A DNA stretch of 64,000 nucleotides from assembly GCA_020746105.1 (NCBI GenBank), contig CM036617.1, positions 173,070,412 to 173,134,411 on the forward strand, in the 5' to 3' direction. A program made the translations under genes and the position numbers. Origin of the DNA: Trogon surrucura. Lineage: Eukaryota > Chordata > Aves > Trogoniformes > Trogonidae. Within the stretch, counting starts at the first letter, position 1, and every line of letters starts with the position of its first letter. Below, one piece after another: positions 23,666 to 35,852 of this stretch. Under the pieces are notes generated by a model. It had not been told where the DNA came from. It saw only the letters and a list, made by a program, of their open reading frames with translations, and did no database searches.

Positions 23666-26600
23666 TTCCAGTATCTCAGTTGGAGTCTAGGCTAGGTTTT
23701 TCTTCAGCTGGTATTCTTTGAATACGCACAGTGGTTTACCTGAATATCCACACTTTAGAAGCCAATGCCTAATTTGTGCATTTCAGTAACACTTTCAGCC
23801 TTGTGAATTTGTCAGTGCCTCTGAGCACCTTCGGATGAGACCTCTGCTGACTTTGGGGGGCTCTACTGGTAGAAGCAGACCCTTCTCAATACAGGTCAGG
23901 CAATGTCAAGTTTGAAGTTTGATGTTTTGGAATTAATTTCCTACATTTGCAGCCTACAAGTAGCACTTCAGCATGTATTAACTTTCCAAACTCCACAGGA
24001 ACAGGGTTAGCCTCTGGGGAGGACATCTGGACATTATAGGATGAAGCTAGACTCTGCTAAAGTACAGTTTAAGTATATGCAATGTGAACAGCTACTAGGT
24101 CTTGACTCGGTCGTCAATATCAGGGTGAAACGGACTATCAGTGAAGACACATATACATGTATGGGTTTTTTGGGTCTAAGCTCAGGTAACACAAAAAAAG
24201 GGGTCTGGTCAAAACAATTATTGCATAAGACGCTCATTACTACAAGTTCATTCCAAGTCTGTCACACTACATATGGTTTAATATGTCATATAAGGTACTG
24301 CAACAATTTCTTAAGTTGAATTTTTCGAATTACAATCTACATATTCTACACAAGCTGTTAGCAGTATCTTTAACAGGTAGCAAAGAAAACTGCTTATTGA
24401 CAGTTTAAATTGACTGTGCAAGACTTATACTGCCAGCGGAGCCAAGAGCACAGACAAATAGAGGCTGAAAACCTTTCACATGGATGACTGCTCTGGATCA
24501 CAGGCAGGAGACTATGTTCAATCTGACATTCCAAAATCCATTTAAAAGTAGTTCTGACTGCAAATGCTGAAGCTCAGGGCATTTATTAAATCCACTGCGT
24601 AGAGAAGACTGTCTACTCAATGCAAGTATTTTTAAGCATGGTCACTAATGAGATTGCCACAAAACTTCTAAGAACAAAGAAATTAAAGTCACTCAATCAA
24701 TGCAGAGATGTCTAATTAGAACACATTTATATAATAAAATTCTGCATAAGACTGGTTTAAAAATCAATTTGCTCTTCCACAAAAGGCTACTAGTAGACTA
24801 AAGGCATTTTTGACAGTCAGAACAGATGGGTCCTTGGCCTATCTATTTTGTCAGCCACAGAACCCTGTGCAGAAAGGCCAAGAAGGCTTCATGCTGTCCT
24901 TACATAACCTAGGAACTCCATTTAAGACATATTTCATTTTCTTTGCACTTCTACACTGGCCCTATTGAGTGATCTCAGCTATTGTGTTTATTCTGCCTCA
25001 AAGTTGTAAATAAGGAGTATGTCCACCCCCTCCAATCTGTTCTTTCAGTCAAACCTTCATTTGAGAGTTCTGTCTCAACATTATTCTTCAAGATTCAAAT
25101 TTTAGGCTTCTTCTTTCCCACCAGTACCTAAATATATCACAGATATTCAACTCCAAGTTGCACTGATTTAAAATTTAAGAAGTCCTACTACATAGATGAA
25201 CAAAACTTTGAAGAAAAATATATTGTTCACTAAAATAATTTTTTATCACTGTGACAAAGCTGTCATTACTTTATCATTGCATGTCCCATCTTACATCTCA
25301 GATTATTTTTTTCCAGAATTTCATGTTCAAAATAGCATTAGATTTGCTTTACCATCATACAACTGAAGGAGTCTATGCAGCCTTCACGTATTGACCCCAG
25401 CTCCTTAAAGACTTTATTGGTATTTAAATGTTTACACACTTGAATTGTGACAGTTTCCCTAACTTTCGGTAGGTCATTTCTTAAGGCACTTAAACTGCTG
25501 ACATACTTCTTCTTGGGAGTGGTTCATAAACAGACATAAAGGAGCAGATCCTTGTCAAAGATGCCCAAGAACATAACCTGCATTGTTCTACACTGTAACA
25601 CCTAGTAAAGCACCTACTTGTGGGCACTCATTATGTGGCTATATCTATGTAGGATCGAGTTCCAACTACCATCATAAGTTAGATGTGCCTTGTATCAGAA
25701 AAAACCACCCATGATAATTATGAGCAACTGCACTTCTGCATGACCTTTTCAAGCATACAGCTTCATTTGCTCAAAGGAGAAAACAAAGATAGTCACAGAT
25801 TGCTTTATAAGTAACAGGTCTAAATACAGGATTTCTAAACCCATTCATCTTGAAAGCCCAGAGGGCCCAGCAGTCAGCAAGACAGGAATATTTCATCTTC
25901 CTTCAAATTGCTCTTGCAGACAGTTTCTCCTTAAGAAGTCTGTCAAAAATGAAAAAGTATATATATTCGGTTTAGCTCCTTCTGCCAGTCTGTCTGTCAG
26001 ACAAGACCCATCAGATGACCACAAAACCCTGTTGAACAAATCTGTTGGCCAAGTGATCTATACAATTCTACTTCATTTCATAGGAACAAACTCCTTCCTC
26101 TATGACTGTGACATTTCGGTTACATAAACAAACCAACCTATACAAATAATTCCACTGACATTTCAGTTCACCAAAAAAAGTGAAACACCGTGGAAAAGCA
26201 GTGTGACCATACAACCACTACAGACAAAACAGAGTTGCAGTCTGCAGCTGACTTGTGTGTACCTTATAACATCAACCAGTATCAATCAACTTGATATAGT
26301 TAAATACACAAATATTCGCTTATGTATTTGTACTTGAAAACCAAACACAGAAAAAACCCTAAGGACATACATGGCTGTTGGAGACACTAACAGAAAGCTG
26401 AGATCCCAAAGGAAATATCATGAGCCCAATGATAGAAGCAGCAGCATAGACGATACAGTGACAGCTCTCACAAAAGAGGACTGTTTATCCAATTTAACAG
26501 CTCTATTGTACCTTGTAGAGGAACTGCCAATCAACCTTCCTTTCTTTAAAAAATGTAGGAAAGATAAAAGAAGACACAATTTTCTTGCAATAGCAAAGAA

Positions 26601-27850
26601 TGTGCAGATCCAAGCTGCTTGCTCTTTTTCTAGGAAATTGATCTCAGCATTGCTGTGAAATAGCAACAATGCAGAAGAATTTGTGGCAAGCAACCAAACA
26701 CACAATGTAGTCCACTTTGCTTTGTAATCCCTGTATCTAGATGAATAAGAATACCTAATGTCAGAATAGGCTTTAAAAAGCAGGTTGGCAAATGCAAAGT
26801 TATCCCATTCAAGAATTAGGGATGCAGAATCTAGAATAAGCCACATTATCCTCTAGATGAAAAATACAATGGTTTTGTCTGACACGTTATCAGTAAAAAA
26901 ATGTTCAATTTTATCAAGTTATTTGTGAAGTTATTTTTAGCACATTGTGGTGAGAAATATTTTTCATTGTCACTGAACTATTGTTTCCATGGAAATTTTC
27001 TCACTAAACTCCTGTTTATTTGGCCTTGCACAGAAGAACAATTCTTCTAGTGTTTGGTTATATAGCTACAATCAATTCAGAAATCTGACTGAATTCCTTA
27101 GTGATTTTATGGACAGGGAAGGAGAGAAGGAAGAAAACAAGAGAGTAAGGGAGGAAGGATGGGAGGGATGGAAGAAAGGCAGGAAAAGAAGAAGAAAAGG
27201 AGAGAAGGAGGCCTTCTGCTTCTGAACACAACATTAAGCTCCAACATCCTTCTCCAATCTCCCCAAGTGAAAAAAAAAAAAAAAGGAACATAGGTGTGGC
27301 TATAATTAATCAGTCTTCTCTGTCCTGCAGCTATACATGCAGAATAACCCAGCTGGAATTAAAAATGTGAGCAAGTGGGCAGTGGCTGGAGGAAAACATT
27401 AAGCCAAGTAAGCAACGGGATCCTGAGATTCAAGAAAATAAAGCAAAAAGTAAAGCCTTAAAGACAGGAAGGTCATAGAACTAATATAAAGCATATCAAG
27501 CAGATCTTTACATAAAGGCTTGAACCCTTTCCTCCTTAATCTGATTTTGTTTGCTGAGACTCTAAAACCCTGTAAGTTAACAACTTGCTAAGACTGTTGT
27601 TTTCAAGTATCTGCTATGCCTTGTAGTGTTATAGAGCATCGAATGATAGTACTGGTGTGGTTCATCAGCCTCAGCAGAGAGTTAGGATTTGTCATACTCC
27701 TTTCCAAAAGCCGGGAGAAGAAAACTACTTATCATGGACAGAACCATTTGGTAAACATCCTAAGCACTGGTGTGCAGTACTCTAAAGAGGGGACGAGTCT
27801 GTCTCTTGCTAGCTATGCAGACCTGCACAACAGATTTGTGCCTATATGGC
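23666..27850. other. AT-rich non-coding DNA
   Basis: No recognised gene. Overlapping opposite-strand frames at 26371-26846 (95 and 142 codons) share the same bases and match nothing known. A purine-rich tract lies at 27111-27211. Confidence 0.5.
27111..27211. repeat. GA-rich (purine) tract
   Basis: About 100 bp of nearly pure purine on the plus strand, built from imperfect GGAA, GAAG and GGGAGG motifs. Overlapping frames here give low-complexity, lysine/glutamate-rich peptides on the plus strand and serine/phenylalanine-rich ones on the minus strand, which come from base composition alone. Confidence 0.85.
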
Positions 27851-28345
27851 TGTGGTGGGCTGACCTTGGCTGCACACCAAGTGCCCACCAAGTTGCCCCA
27901 TCACTCCCCTCCTCAACAGGACAGGAGGGAGAAAATGAGATGAAAAATATTGTGGGTCAAAATAAAGGCAATTTAATAAAGCAAAAGCAAAGGTCACACA
28001 TGGAAGCAAGGGAAAACAAAAGATTTATTCTCTATTTCCCATCAGCAAGCGACAGCCAGCCACTTCCAGGAAGGAGGGCTTCAGTCTGCATAGCAGCTAC
28101 CCCAGAAGACAAATGTCATAATAACGAATACCCTCCCTCTTCCTTTTTTCTCTTATCTTTTACTGCTGAGCAGATGCCACATGGCATGGAATATCCCTTT
28201 GGCCAGTTTGAGGCAGCTGTCTTGGCTGCCTCCCCTCCCAAGATCTCACCCAGCCCCAGCCTACGGATGAGGGGGGCATGTTGGTGACACAGCCTTGATG
28301 CTGTGTGAGCCCTTCTCAGCAGTAGTCAAAACACTGGTGTGTTGT
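27851..28345 (+). mobile_element. Degenerate solo LTR of an avian endogenous retrovirus
   Basis: The left end, TGTGGTGGGCTGACCTTGGC, followed by a GTGCCCACCAA motif, ATCACTCCCCTCCTC and a GACAGGAGGGAGAAAAT block, is the start of an LTR family common in bird genomes. The right part has the matching sequence GGCATGGAATATCCCTTTGG, then GCCTTGATGCTGTGTGAGC, CTCAGCAGTAGTCAAAACA and CTGGTGTGTTGTCAAC, again in family order. An AT-rich middle contains AATAAAG-type strings that might once have served in polyadenylation. No internal retroviral genes (gag, pol, env) are visible on either side, so this is a solo or fragmentary LTR. The right border is uncertain because homology fades after about 28345. 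No clear target-site duplication is seen. Confidence 0.6.
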
Positions 28346-31300
28346 CAACTGCATCTTGTGCAACTGAAGTGCTGGAGCAAGAGTGGGAACTTTTGGCTGG
28401 GAACTTTTTTTAATGCCTTTAAACACAGGAATGTTATGTAAAGAAAACAACTATATCAGGCCAGGGATACATAAGCTGTTACAGGATGTATTTCTACATT
28501 TCACTAGCTGCAAGCTCGTAACACTTCCTGTGTTCAAGTGCTTCTCTAGATGTGTTTTCCATATTTCTTTTTTTTACCTGAGACCACCCATGACACAAGA
28601 CACTTCCTTTAAAAAGTGATATAAAAGGGTTTCTAATGAGACCTATTAGAACGTTGGTAATTCAGAAAAATGACTGAGAAAGTATGATTTTTTTTTTCAA
28701 ATTAACAAGGAGATGAAACGAGAAATTAAATGAACTGAGGACAATATATCACAAAATAAGTAACTTGAGAAGTGCTATTTAAATTGGAAGTAGTATTTCA
28801 CAGGTAAATAGCAACCATCCTAAACTGTATGTAATAAAAGTACTGAAGTCTCATGAGTGAGACTTCTTTTTTGCCTTCTCCATTTTAAATATATGATAAA
28901 AAGTTTGTGCGGAAATTATGAAGTGTGCTGATTAGTTAAGCATGTAATAATGAGGTTATGAATTCCCAACTCGCTGAAAGAAATTTAGGTGTCTGAAAAA
29001 AAATTGCAGAGATGTGGTTATGAGTTTTCCCTTCAGTTTCTTCTTTCGTTTATTTTTTTCCTGTTATAAATGAACATATGGAGATTAAGTGTGGGAGTGA
29101 CAGTGTGGATGTCTAATTAATTGCCCTAGAAAATAAAAAATGTTTCTGCCTTACTCATAGAGGCCATTTGGCTGAAGTAGTGCCTTACATTATTAAAATC
29201 TGGATGCAATATGCAGTATTTGATGTAAAAACTGAACAAAAGGTAAAAATACTTAGTTAAGAACCTGGCTTAGCCATTAGCTGGGATTTCAAGCTGGAGT
29301 AGGTAAGCCGTGCTGTCACATAGGTGTGTTGGTTACTCCTTGTCAGCTACTGAAAAACTACAAATATGAACAGGTAAAAGAGTGACGAATTTATAAATAA
29401 ACCAAATGGTATATTCAAATAGATATTCTGTGACACAGGTGAGTTTTCCGTCTCACCTTTAACAGAGGATGTTTTCAGAAAAGGCAAGGCTGTAGTAGAA
29501 CGTGGTCTGGTTCCCCTCATATATCTCACATAGATAAATACTGGATTTACCTTTCTAAGATTTTGTGCTCTATGCTTTGTTAATTCTGGCCTTCTTTTTC
29601 CCTACCAGTTTCGCCATAGCGTAAACAATCTGGCGGGTAATTTTTAGTAAAGAATTTCCTGAAAGCACTTTCAATGCCGTGTTTCCTACACTACGAGGGG
29701 GAGTGTTCTGGAGAAGAGCTGATGGGTGTTGTCATTACACTGTGTGCAAGTCCCCTCTTCTAAGGGGACTACACTTAAACAATTTATGCGAGAGAACACT
29801 TTTTCGCAGACAAAACAACAAATCAGGGGAGAGTGTCTCTGAAAAACGTATCCAAAATATGCAGTGGTCTCTGTCAGATAGTCATTAATGCTGATGTAAA
29901 AACTCGGTTGTGTCACAGCTCTCCCCACCTTTATATACATGGTACCTGAATACAGATTTGACGAGTAGACTCTGTACTTCAGACAGAAATCTTGAATGAC
30001 GGCATAACTTAGTAGTAAAAGATCTCATAATACAAAATAAGTCAGGTACAATTAAACAAAGACAAGCATCCACCAAAACCAGAAACCTGAATTCTTCTCC
30101 TTTAAAGTGTCTCACCATCATTCTGCGGAGGCATAGCATTCACAGGTTTATACTGGCTCTGAAAGACAACTTTTATCCTTTTCATACTTTATTTTTATAC
30201 TTTTCAAGTATTCAGATGCAACACTGTTTTTTCTTCTGTCGTCCAAAGAACATCATCCAACAAATCAAATGTTTTGAAGCTTGCATCTGGATGACATCAA
30301 ACATCCAGAGTTCAGGAGAACATCTAAGTGTGTATTAAATAAGAGGATAAAAGACCATGATGAAAAGGCAAATAGTTTCACCTAAGAACTGGCAGCAATT
30401 CAGTGGACAAAAAGAAAATAATATACCATGGAAAACTTTTTTATGGGTAAAGCAAATTGTTTAATTGCAAGGTAATAGTATCATTAAAGAGGGAGTAGCA
30501 ATTATATCAAACTATATTCATAAAACTATATCCCCGTTATTATCTTGTAAAATGAAATTTAATGAGTGAACAATATATAAAACTTCAAACATACCAAAGG
30601 ATAACAAGTGTCTCTTTGTAGATGAGATTCTATCTTTAAAAATAAGGATTGTAAAGTTTATTAAGGAAATTAGAATTTTAAATTTTAAGGAACAAACTGA
30701 TCTTATACACTGTTGATACATATTTCATTTCACTATATGATCTGTTTCTCAAAGTAATATTAAACCCATTGTTAGGATAAATATTAACTATGTAGGAAAA
30801 CAAATATCAGGGAAGAAAAGAATAAAATATGTATACCTTTCTCCCAGCTGTTCTTTAGACTGCCAGAAATTGACTATGGTGTGCTCATTCTGGGTGAATT
30901 CTGCTTTATTTATTTACTTACCAAACTGGTACTTTCTGGCATTTAGTGTATCAGTTTTTCTAAAAGCTGTTGCATTGATAGTCCATTAGAAGGTTGTTCC
31001 CTTTTTAACCGTGATAAAGAGTTAGCATACTGTCTTATCAATGTACACAAACATTATTTTAGATCATCTGAATCCTCATGAATGTTTGGTATGTCTTCCA
31101 CAGTTTACACAAATATCACCTTTTACTCCTTCTCACATTTGATTTTGATAACATGACACTTCTCCTTCTTCAGGGAGACCTGACTATGTTAAACTTATTT
31201 TTGGCTTTGTAATCAGATGAATCATAGTTAGTGCATGGAATATATCATAGTATAGGAACACCGTAGGTGAACAAAATGAAAGCACTAAATACTATTTTTT

Positions 31301-33831
31301 TTTCTGAAGACCTTTAATATAGAAAAATAAGTTAACTATTCTGTAATAGTTATACTAACTAAACAAATCCTTCAGTCATCAGCTAAATGTACATAATTTA
31401 GAGGTAACAATGGAACAGCAAGCTAAAAATAAAGAACAAATAGGCATTATCAGGAAGGAAGAAGTATTGTATCAAAAGCATAGAGAAATCTCATGAGTCA
31501 TGTTTAAAAACAAATTAAAACAAAGAATAACTCTATGACTAAAGCCAAGAGGAAACAGACTATGCCATTGATGTTCATACATATTATGCTATAATGCAAT
31601 ATCTGTCTTAAACACTAAAAAAAGTCTTTGAAATATAATTTAGATAAATTTGGATTTATTACACCTCTTATTTCACTGATGGTTCAAAATAAAGATTAAA
31701 GGAACTGGAATACAGGTGAGTGCATTTTATATGACTAATTATTTGCATTTTTGTGCTCAGTTAGGTTTTCATTCCTGTAGACTGACAGAGTAGCTCTAAA
31801 GACAGACCTGAAAAATAGGAGATGGCTAGGTTGCAGGACATCATGGTTTAATATCTAAGATAAATGACTCAGAGGCTCATGCCTGAGATCCATTACCCCT
31901 CTGACTTCTTGCTCTGAAGAATTAATAAATGTCTGTTATAATAGGTCCACATATGCAAAGTAGTATCTGATTAGGGGTGTGTGGAACGAAGACCTGGTTG
32001 ATTACTTTTCTTTTTTTTCTCCCTCCCCCCTTCCTACCACTTCTTAAAGTGGGCCACAGGTAAAAACTGGGAAAAGATGAACAACGAAATAAATTGGACC
32101 CGCCCAGTGATTTCTGTTTTTAAAATACTTGCTGATCCTTGTAACCCTGCTAAAAATTACACATGCTATGAGGCTTCAGATGAGATACTTCTTTGATGTA
32201 TTTCAGGAGTGCAATAAAGTTGAAATATGTTGAGGAAAAAAAAACCCCAACATTCCTTATTCTCATAACAATGGAAAATAAGTGCACATGTCTAAATTTT
32301 CAAAGGAACAGACTGGAGTTCTGGCAAATGCCTTTTAATATTGCAGATGGAAAACAATGACTGTAGTGAGAGAGATACAGAAACTCCCTGATACAACACA
32401 AGCAATATATTTTCATGAGTTCCTTTAGGCAGTTTATGTTCTAAACCTGCAAAGGCACGCACAAGTTTAACTTAACCTACATACATGTTTCTCTGTGGAG
32501 CTTGCAATAGAACAATAAAAACCCTCATCCAATACAGGTATGAGACATATATTTACTGCTTTCTCTCACATAATTTTATTTATTTTTGTCAACCATAAAA
32601 CCAAAAATAAAATAAGAATACATTCCAATGTGCAGAACACATTGAAGGAAAAAATAGATATGATGTAGGAAGCTATTAAAAAAACCTTACCCCTCAGCCA
32701 CAAAACAAACAAAAAAATCAAGTAAGGCAAAAGATTGTCTGTGTTCTTACCTCTCCCAGTAGTATGTCAAGAGTAAGAAACCCCACACACCAAAAGTATT
32801 GCAGTATGGGATAAGAGCAATGTAGCTCCATCTCTGAATTTCCTGGCATTATGGGTTTAAGAGAAGTACTTTATCTTAGCTTTATTTGTCTGCCAATTTA
32901 ATGTTCATGTAGGTATTTATTTAATCTAGAAAAGAGGAAAAGATCGGGGGAAAAAAAAAAACCTTATGTGTACAGCACCACCTGTTTTCTGGCTTTAGAG
33001 GTCTCAATTAACTCTTTCTGCTTTCATTTCTCATAGTTAACATCCATTGTTTACCACAAGAGTTCTGGTTCTTTTTTAAAAAAAGAATAAAATTTTGTAT
33101 CCTTCATCTATGAAACCATTAGACCTCCTAACTTTTCTCTAAAGTGAATATTTTTGCTTGTCTCCTCAACAGAATTAAAATGGATGGAGATATGCACAAG
33201 GAAAAGATCAGTTATAAGGGAAGAAACAATTTTGTTTCAGATAACAAACTGGATTTCCTAATGCCAATAGAATTTATGAACATTTTAAAGTTGGTTTATC
33301 ACTTTTTGAATTTTTATTGGTTTTGCTAAATGCAATAGTAGTCTAGAGTTTAAGCTAGACATATTTTTAGATCAGTTTTCTTCTAAAGCAAGTTCTCTTT
33401 ATGTATATGTGTATTTTTATATTTATTTATACACTCCATCACTATATTTTTGAGGGGGATTCTCGACACTTTTCCAAGTGCCAACATGTCCCTGCACCTT
33501 GGCAGAGCATCATGGACATCCACAGTGCCACATACAAGTGGGAAGCAGAAAAACATACATTGACTAGAAAGATCAGATCTTAAGTCTTGGTGTCACTCAA
33601 GTTTCAATGTCGTTTTCAGAACAGGCTGCGATATTGCTGGCAATTTGACACTGCATCTCAAATCTTAAGAAACTCCAGAAAACACTATTTTTCTGCCCAC
33701 TGCTGGCTGGTCTATCAACAAAACATACAATCTCAGTGGAATTCAAGACAGGAGCCGTGTCCTGCAAGCCTTCCACATGCCAATACCCCTTTCCTCACAG
33801 AGAGTTCCCCTTGATTCTGACACGCTTCACT
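28346..33831. other. AT-rich non-coding DNA
   Basis: No gene, RNA gene or clear mobile element recognised. Frames are short (at most 84 codons) and have no known resemblance. A-runs and T-runs are frequent. Confidence 0.5.
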
Positions 33832-33880
33832 CATGTCATTAATTAAGATCATGTCATTACTTAAGATCATGCCATTTACT
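33832..33880. repeat. 18-bp short tandem repeat, about 2.5 copies
   Basis: CATGTCATTAATTAAGAT at 33832-33849 is followed directly by CATGTCATTACTTAAGAT at 33850-33867 (one difference) and a partial third copy beginning CATGCCATTTACTTCAT. Confidence 0.85.
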
Positions 33881-34477
33881 TCATAGAGATTATTCACCTC
33901 AGTTCAAGTTTCCATGTCTTAATTATTAAAAGTTGTTAGGAAAAGTTGCTCTAATTAAAAAAAAAAAAAGCTACATTCATTAAAAACCACTAGCAAAGGA
34001 TTGTTTTAAAGCTCAATTCTCCTAGTGTATTTTTCTCCTTTTGGCTTCTTGGCATACACTCTCCAGTTTAGTGGCCACTTAAAAGTAACAGCTGGTAGAT
34101 TAAGAGAGTCCAGAAAATCATCCAGTGTGAAAGAGTTTGTTTCACATACTCACTGTTAACCTGCTAGGAGACACTTAGATATTTAAACTACTCACCCTTG
34201 TTTACTTCCAGAATTAAAGATCACATAGAGACAACTACAGAGTTATCCTAAGCATTAAATTTAGAATGATATACATTGCCTTCTGGGGCCTGCAGCTTCT
34301 TACCATTGACAACCAAAGGAGCCTAGGGTTAACAGTACAGGTCTACATCGGTCCCTTTTACATGCCCACATGGGGACAAATGAATCTCATCCTACTTGCA
34401 ACAGCAGAAATACCACACATGAACAGCAAAAACTGCAAATTCATCATCTGATGTGTTAGTTCAAAGGCACGTTTTTG

Positions 34478-34534
34478 TGGTTTGGTTTGGTTTGGTTTGG
34501 TTTGGTTTGGTTTGGTTTGGTTTGGTTTGGTTGG
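34478..34534. repeat. (TTTGG)10 microsatellite
   Basis: Ten uninterrupted TTTGG pentamers occupy 34481-34530, with partial units on both sides (TGG before, TTGG after). The repeat is pure, so its length is likely to vary between individuals. Confidence 0.95.
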
Positions 34535-34666
34535 CAGGAAATGTGGGAAAGGTGCTACTTGGGAAAAAAAGAAGGTTAAACTGAAGGAAACATGCAGGAG
34601 AGAGTACATAAAAGGAAAAGAAGCAAAGGGAGTTAGCCAAAGGATCGAAGTAGGTGGAAGAGTGTG

Positions 34667-35373
34667 GGTCAGCACTTCATTGCAGGGCTGGGAAAAGGGA
34701 CCCGGGGGTCCTGGTGGACAGCAGGATGACCATGAGCCAGCAATGTGCCCTCGTGGCCAAGAAGGTCAATGGCATCCTGGGGTGTGTTAGCAGGGGTGGC
34801 TAGTAAGTCGAGAGAGGTTGAGAGAGGTACTCTGCCCTGGTGAGGCCGCATCTGGAATATTGTGTCCAGTTCTGGGCCCCTCAGCTCAAGAGGAACAGGG
34901 AACTGCTTGAGAGAGTCCAGCACAGAGCCGCAAAGGTGATGAAGGGAGTGGAACATCTCCCTTATGAAGAAAGGCTGAAGGAGCTGGGTCTCTTTGGCTT
35001 GGAGAAGAGGAGGCTGAGGGGTGACCTCATTAATGTTTATAAATATGTCAAGGGGGAGCATCAGGAGGACGGAGTCAAGCTCTTCTCAGCAGTGTCCAAT
35101 GACAGAATAAGGGGCGACAAGCTCAAGCTGGAGCATAGGAGGTTCCACAAAACCATCAGAAAAAACTTTTTCACTGTGAGGGTGCCAGAGCACTGGAACA
35201 GGCTGCCCAGGCAGGTTGTGGAGTCTCCTTCTCTGGAGATATTCAAAACCCATTTGGACACATTCCTGTGTGACCTACTCTAGGTGATCCTGCTCTGGCA
35301 GAGGAGTTGAACTAGATGATCTTTCCAAGTCCCTTCCAACCCCTGACATTCTGTGATTCTGTTTGATTCTGTG
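34667..35373 (+). mobile_element. CR1 LINE 3' fragment, plus orientation
   Basis: Starts abruptly in ORF2 near a DPGVLVDSRMTMSQQC-like coding segment (34699-34746) and runs to the ORF2 end at 35281-35283. A 3' UTR follows with GAACTAGATGATCTTTCCAAG and an octamer-like terminus (CATTCTGTGATTCTG). The same frame holds both halves but is closed by TAG TAA near 34800, next to a small local duplication of GAGAGAGGT. From 34840 onward the frame is open for 147 codons, with [33 protein letters not shown] and [11 protein letters not shown], the normal CR1 C-terminus ending in FLCDLL. The terminus and coding sequence differ from the 8.36 kb copy, so it is a different CR1 subfamily. Confidence 0.93.
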
Positions 35374-35729
35374 ATGTGACTGAATTTTTGATTGGTTCAC
35401 GCCTGCGTTTTTCCCTGCTGAAGCTTTTCACGGCATCACTATGTATCGCAGAGAACTATGAACACTTGTTCATCTCTATTATAAACAAAAGTCTCCCCTC
35501 TACTATTCATGGTTCAGAGCAGATGATGGGCAGAGATGATTCTAGTCTCGATTTAAAGTTCTCACACTCCAGTGCCATTACAATCCCTTCTGTAGCAATC
35601 TGTAGAGCAAGTATTCCTGCGGAGACTGATTCACTGACGTCAAGTAAATGTGAGATTTCAGTGTATATAGCCAAAAGCTGCACAAACGCACCGGGATAGT
35701 GGTTCTCAGATGTTTTAGAACAGCAGATT

Positions 35730-35852
35730 ATCATAGAATCATAGAATCATAGAATGGCCTAGGCTGGAAGGGACCTTAGAGATCATCTAATTCAACCTCC
35801 CTGTCACGAGCAGGGACGCCTCTCAACTAGATCAGGCTACTCAAGGTTCTGT
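35730..35852 (-). mobile_element. CR1 LINE 3' end, minus orientation
   Basis: Begins with three antisense terminal octamers (ATCATAGA repeated), then GGCCTAGGCTGGAAGGGACC, CAACCTCCCTGTCACGAGCAGGGACG and CTCAACTAGATCAGGCTACTCAAGG. It is short because of 5' truncation. The tail sequence is almost the same as the reverse complement of the SINE tail at 63278-63386. Unlike the SINE it continues into CR1-type sequence (GTTCTGTCCAACTTG) instead of a tRNA head. Confidence 0.92.

Noticed and set aside
26371..26846. Overlapping 95- and 142-codon frames on opposite strands
   Set aside because: They share bases, match nothing known and have no splice-site context.
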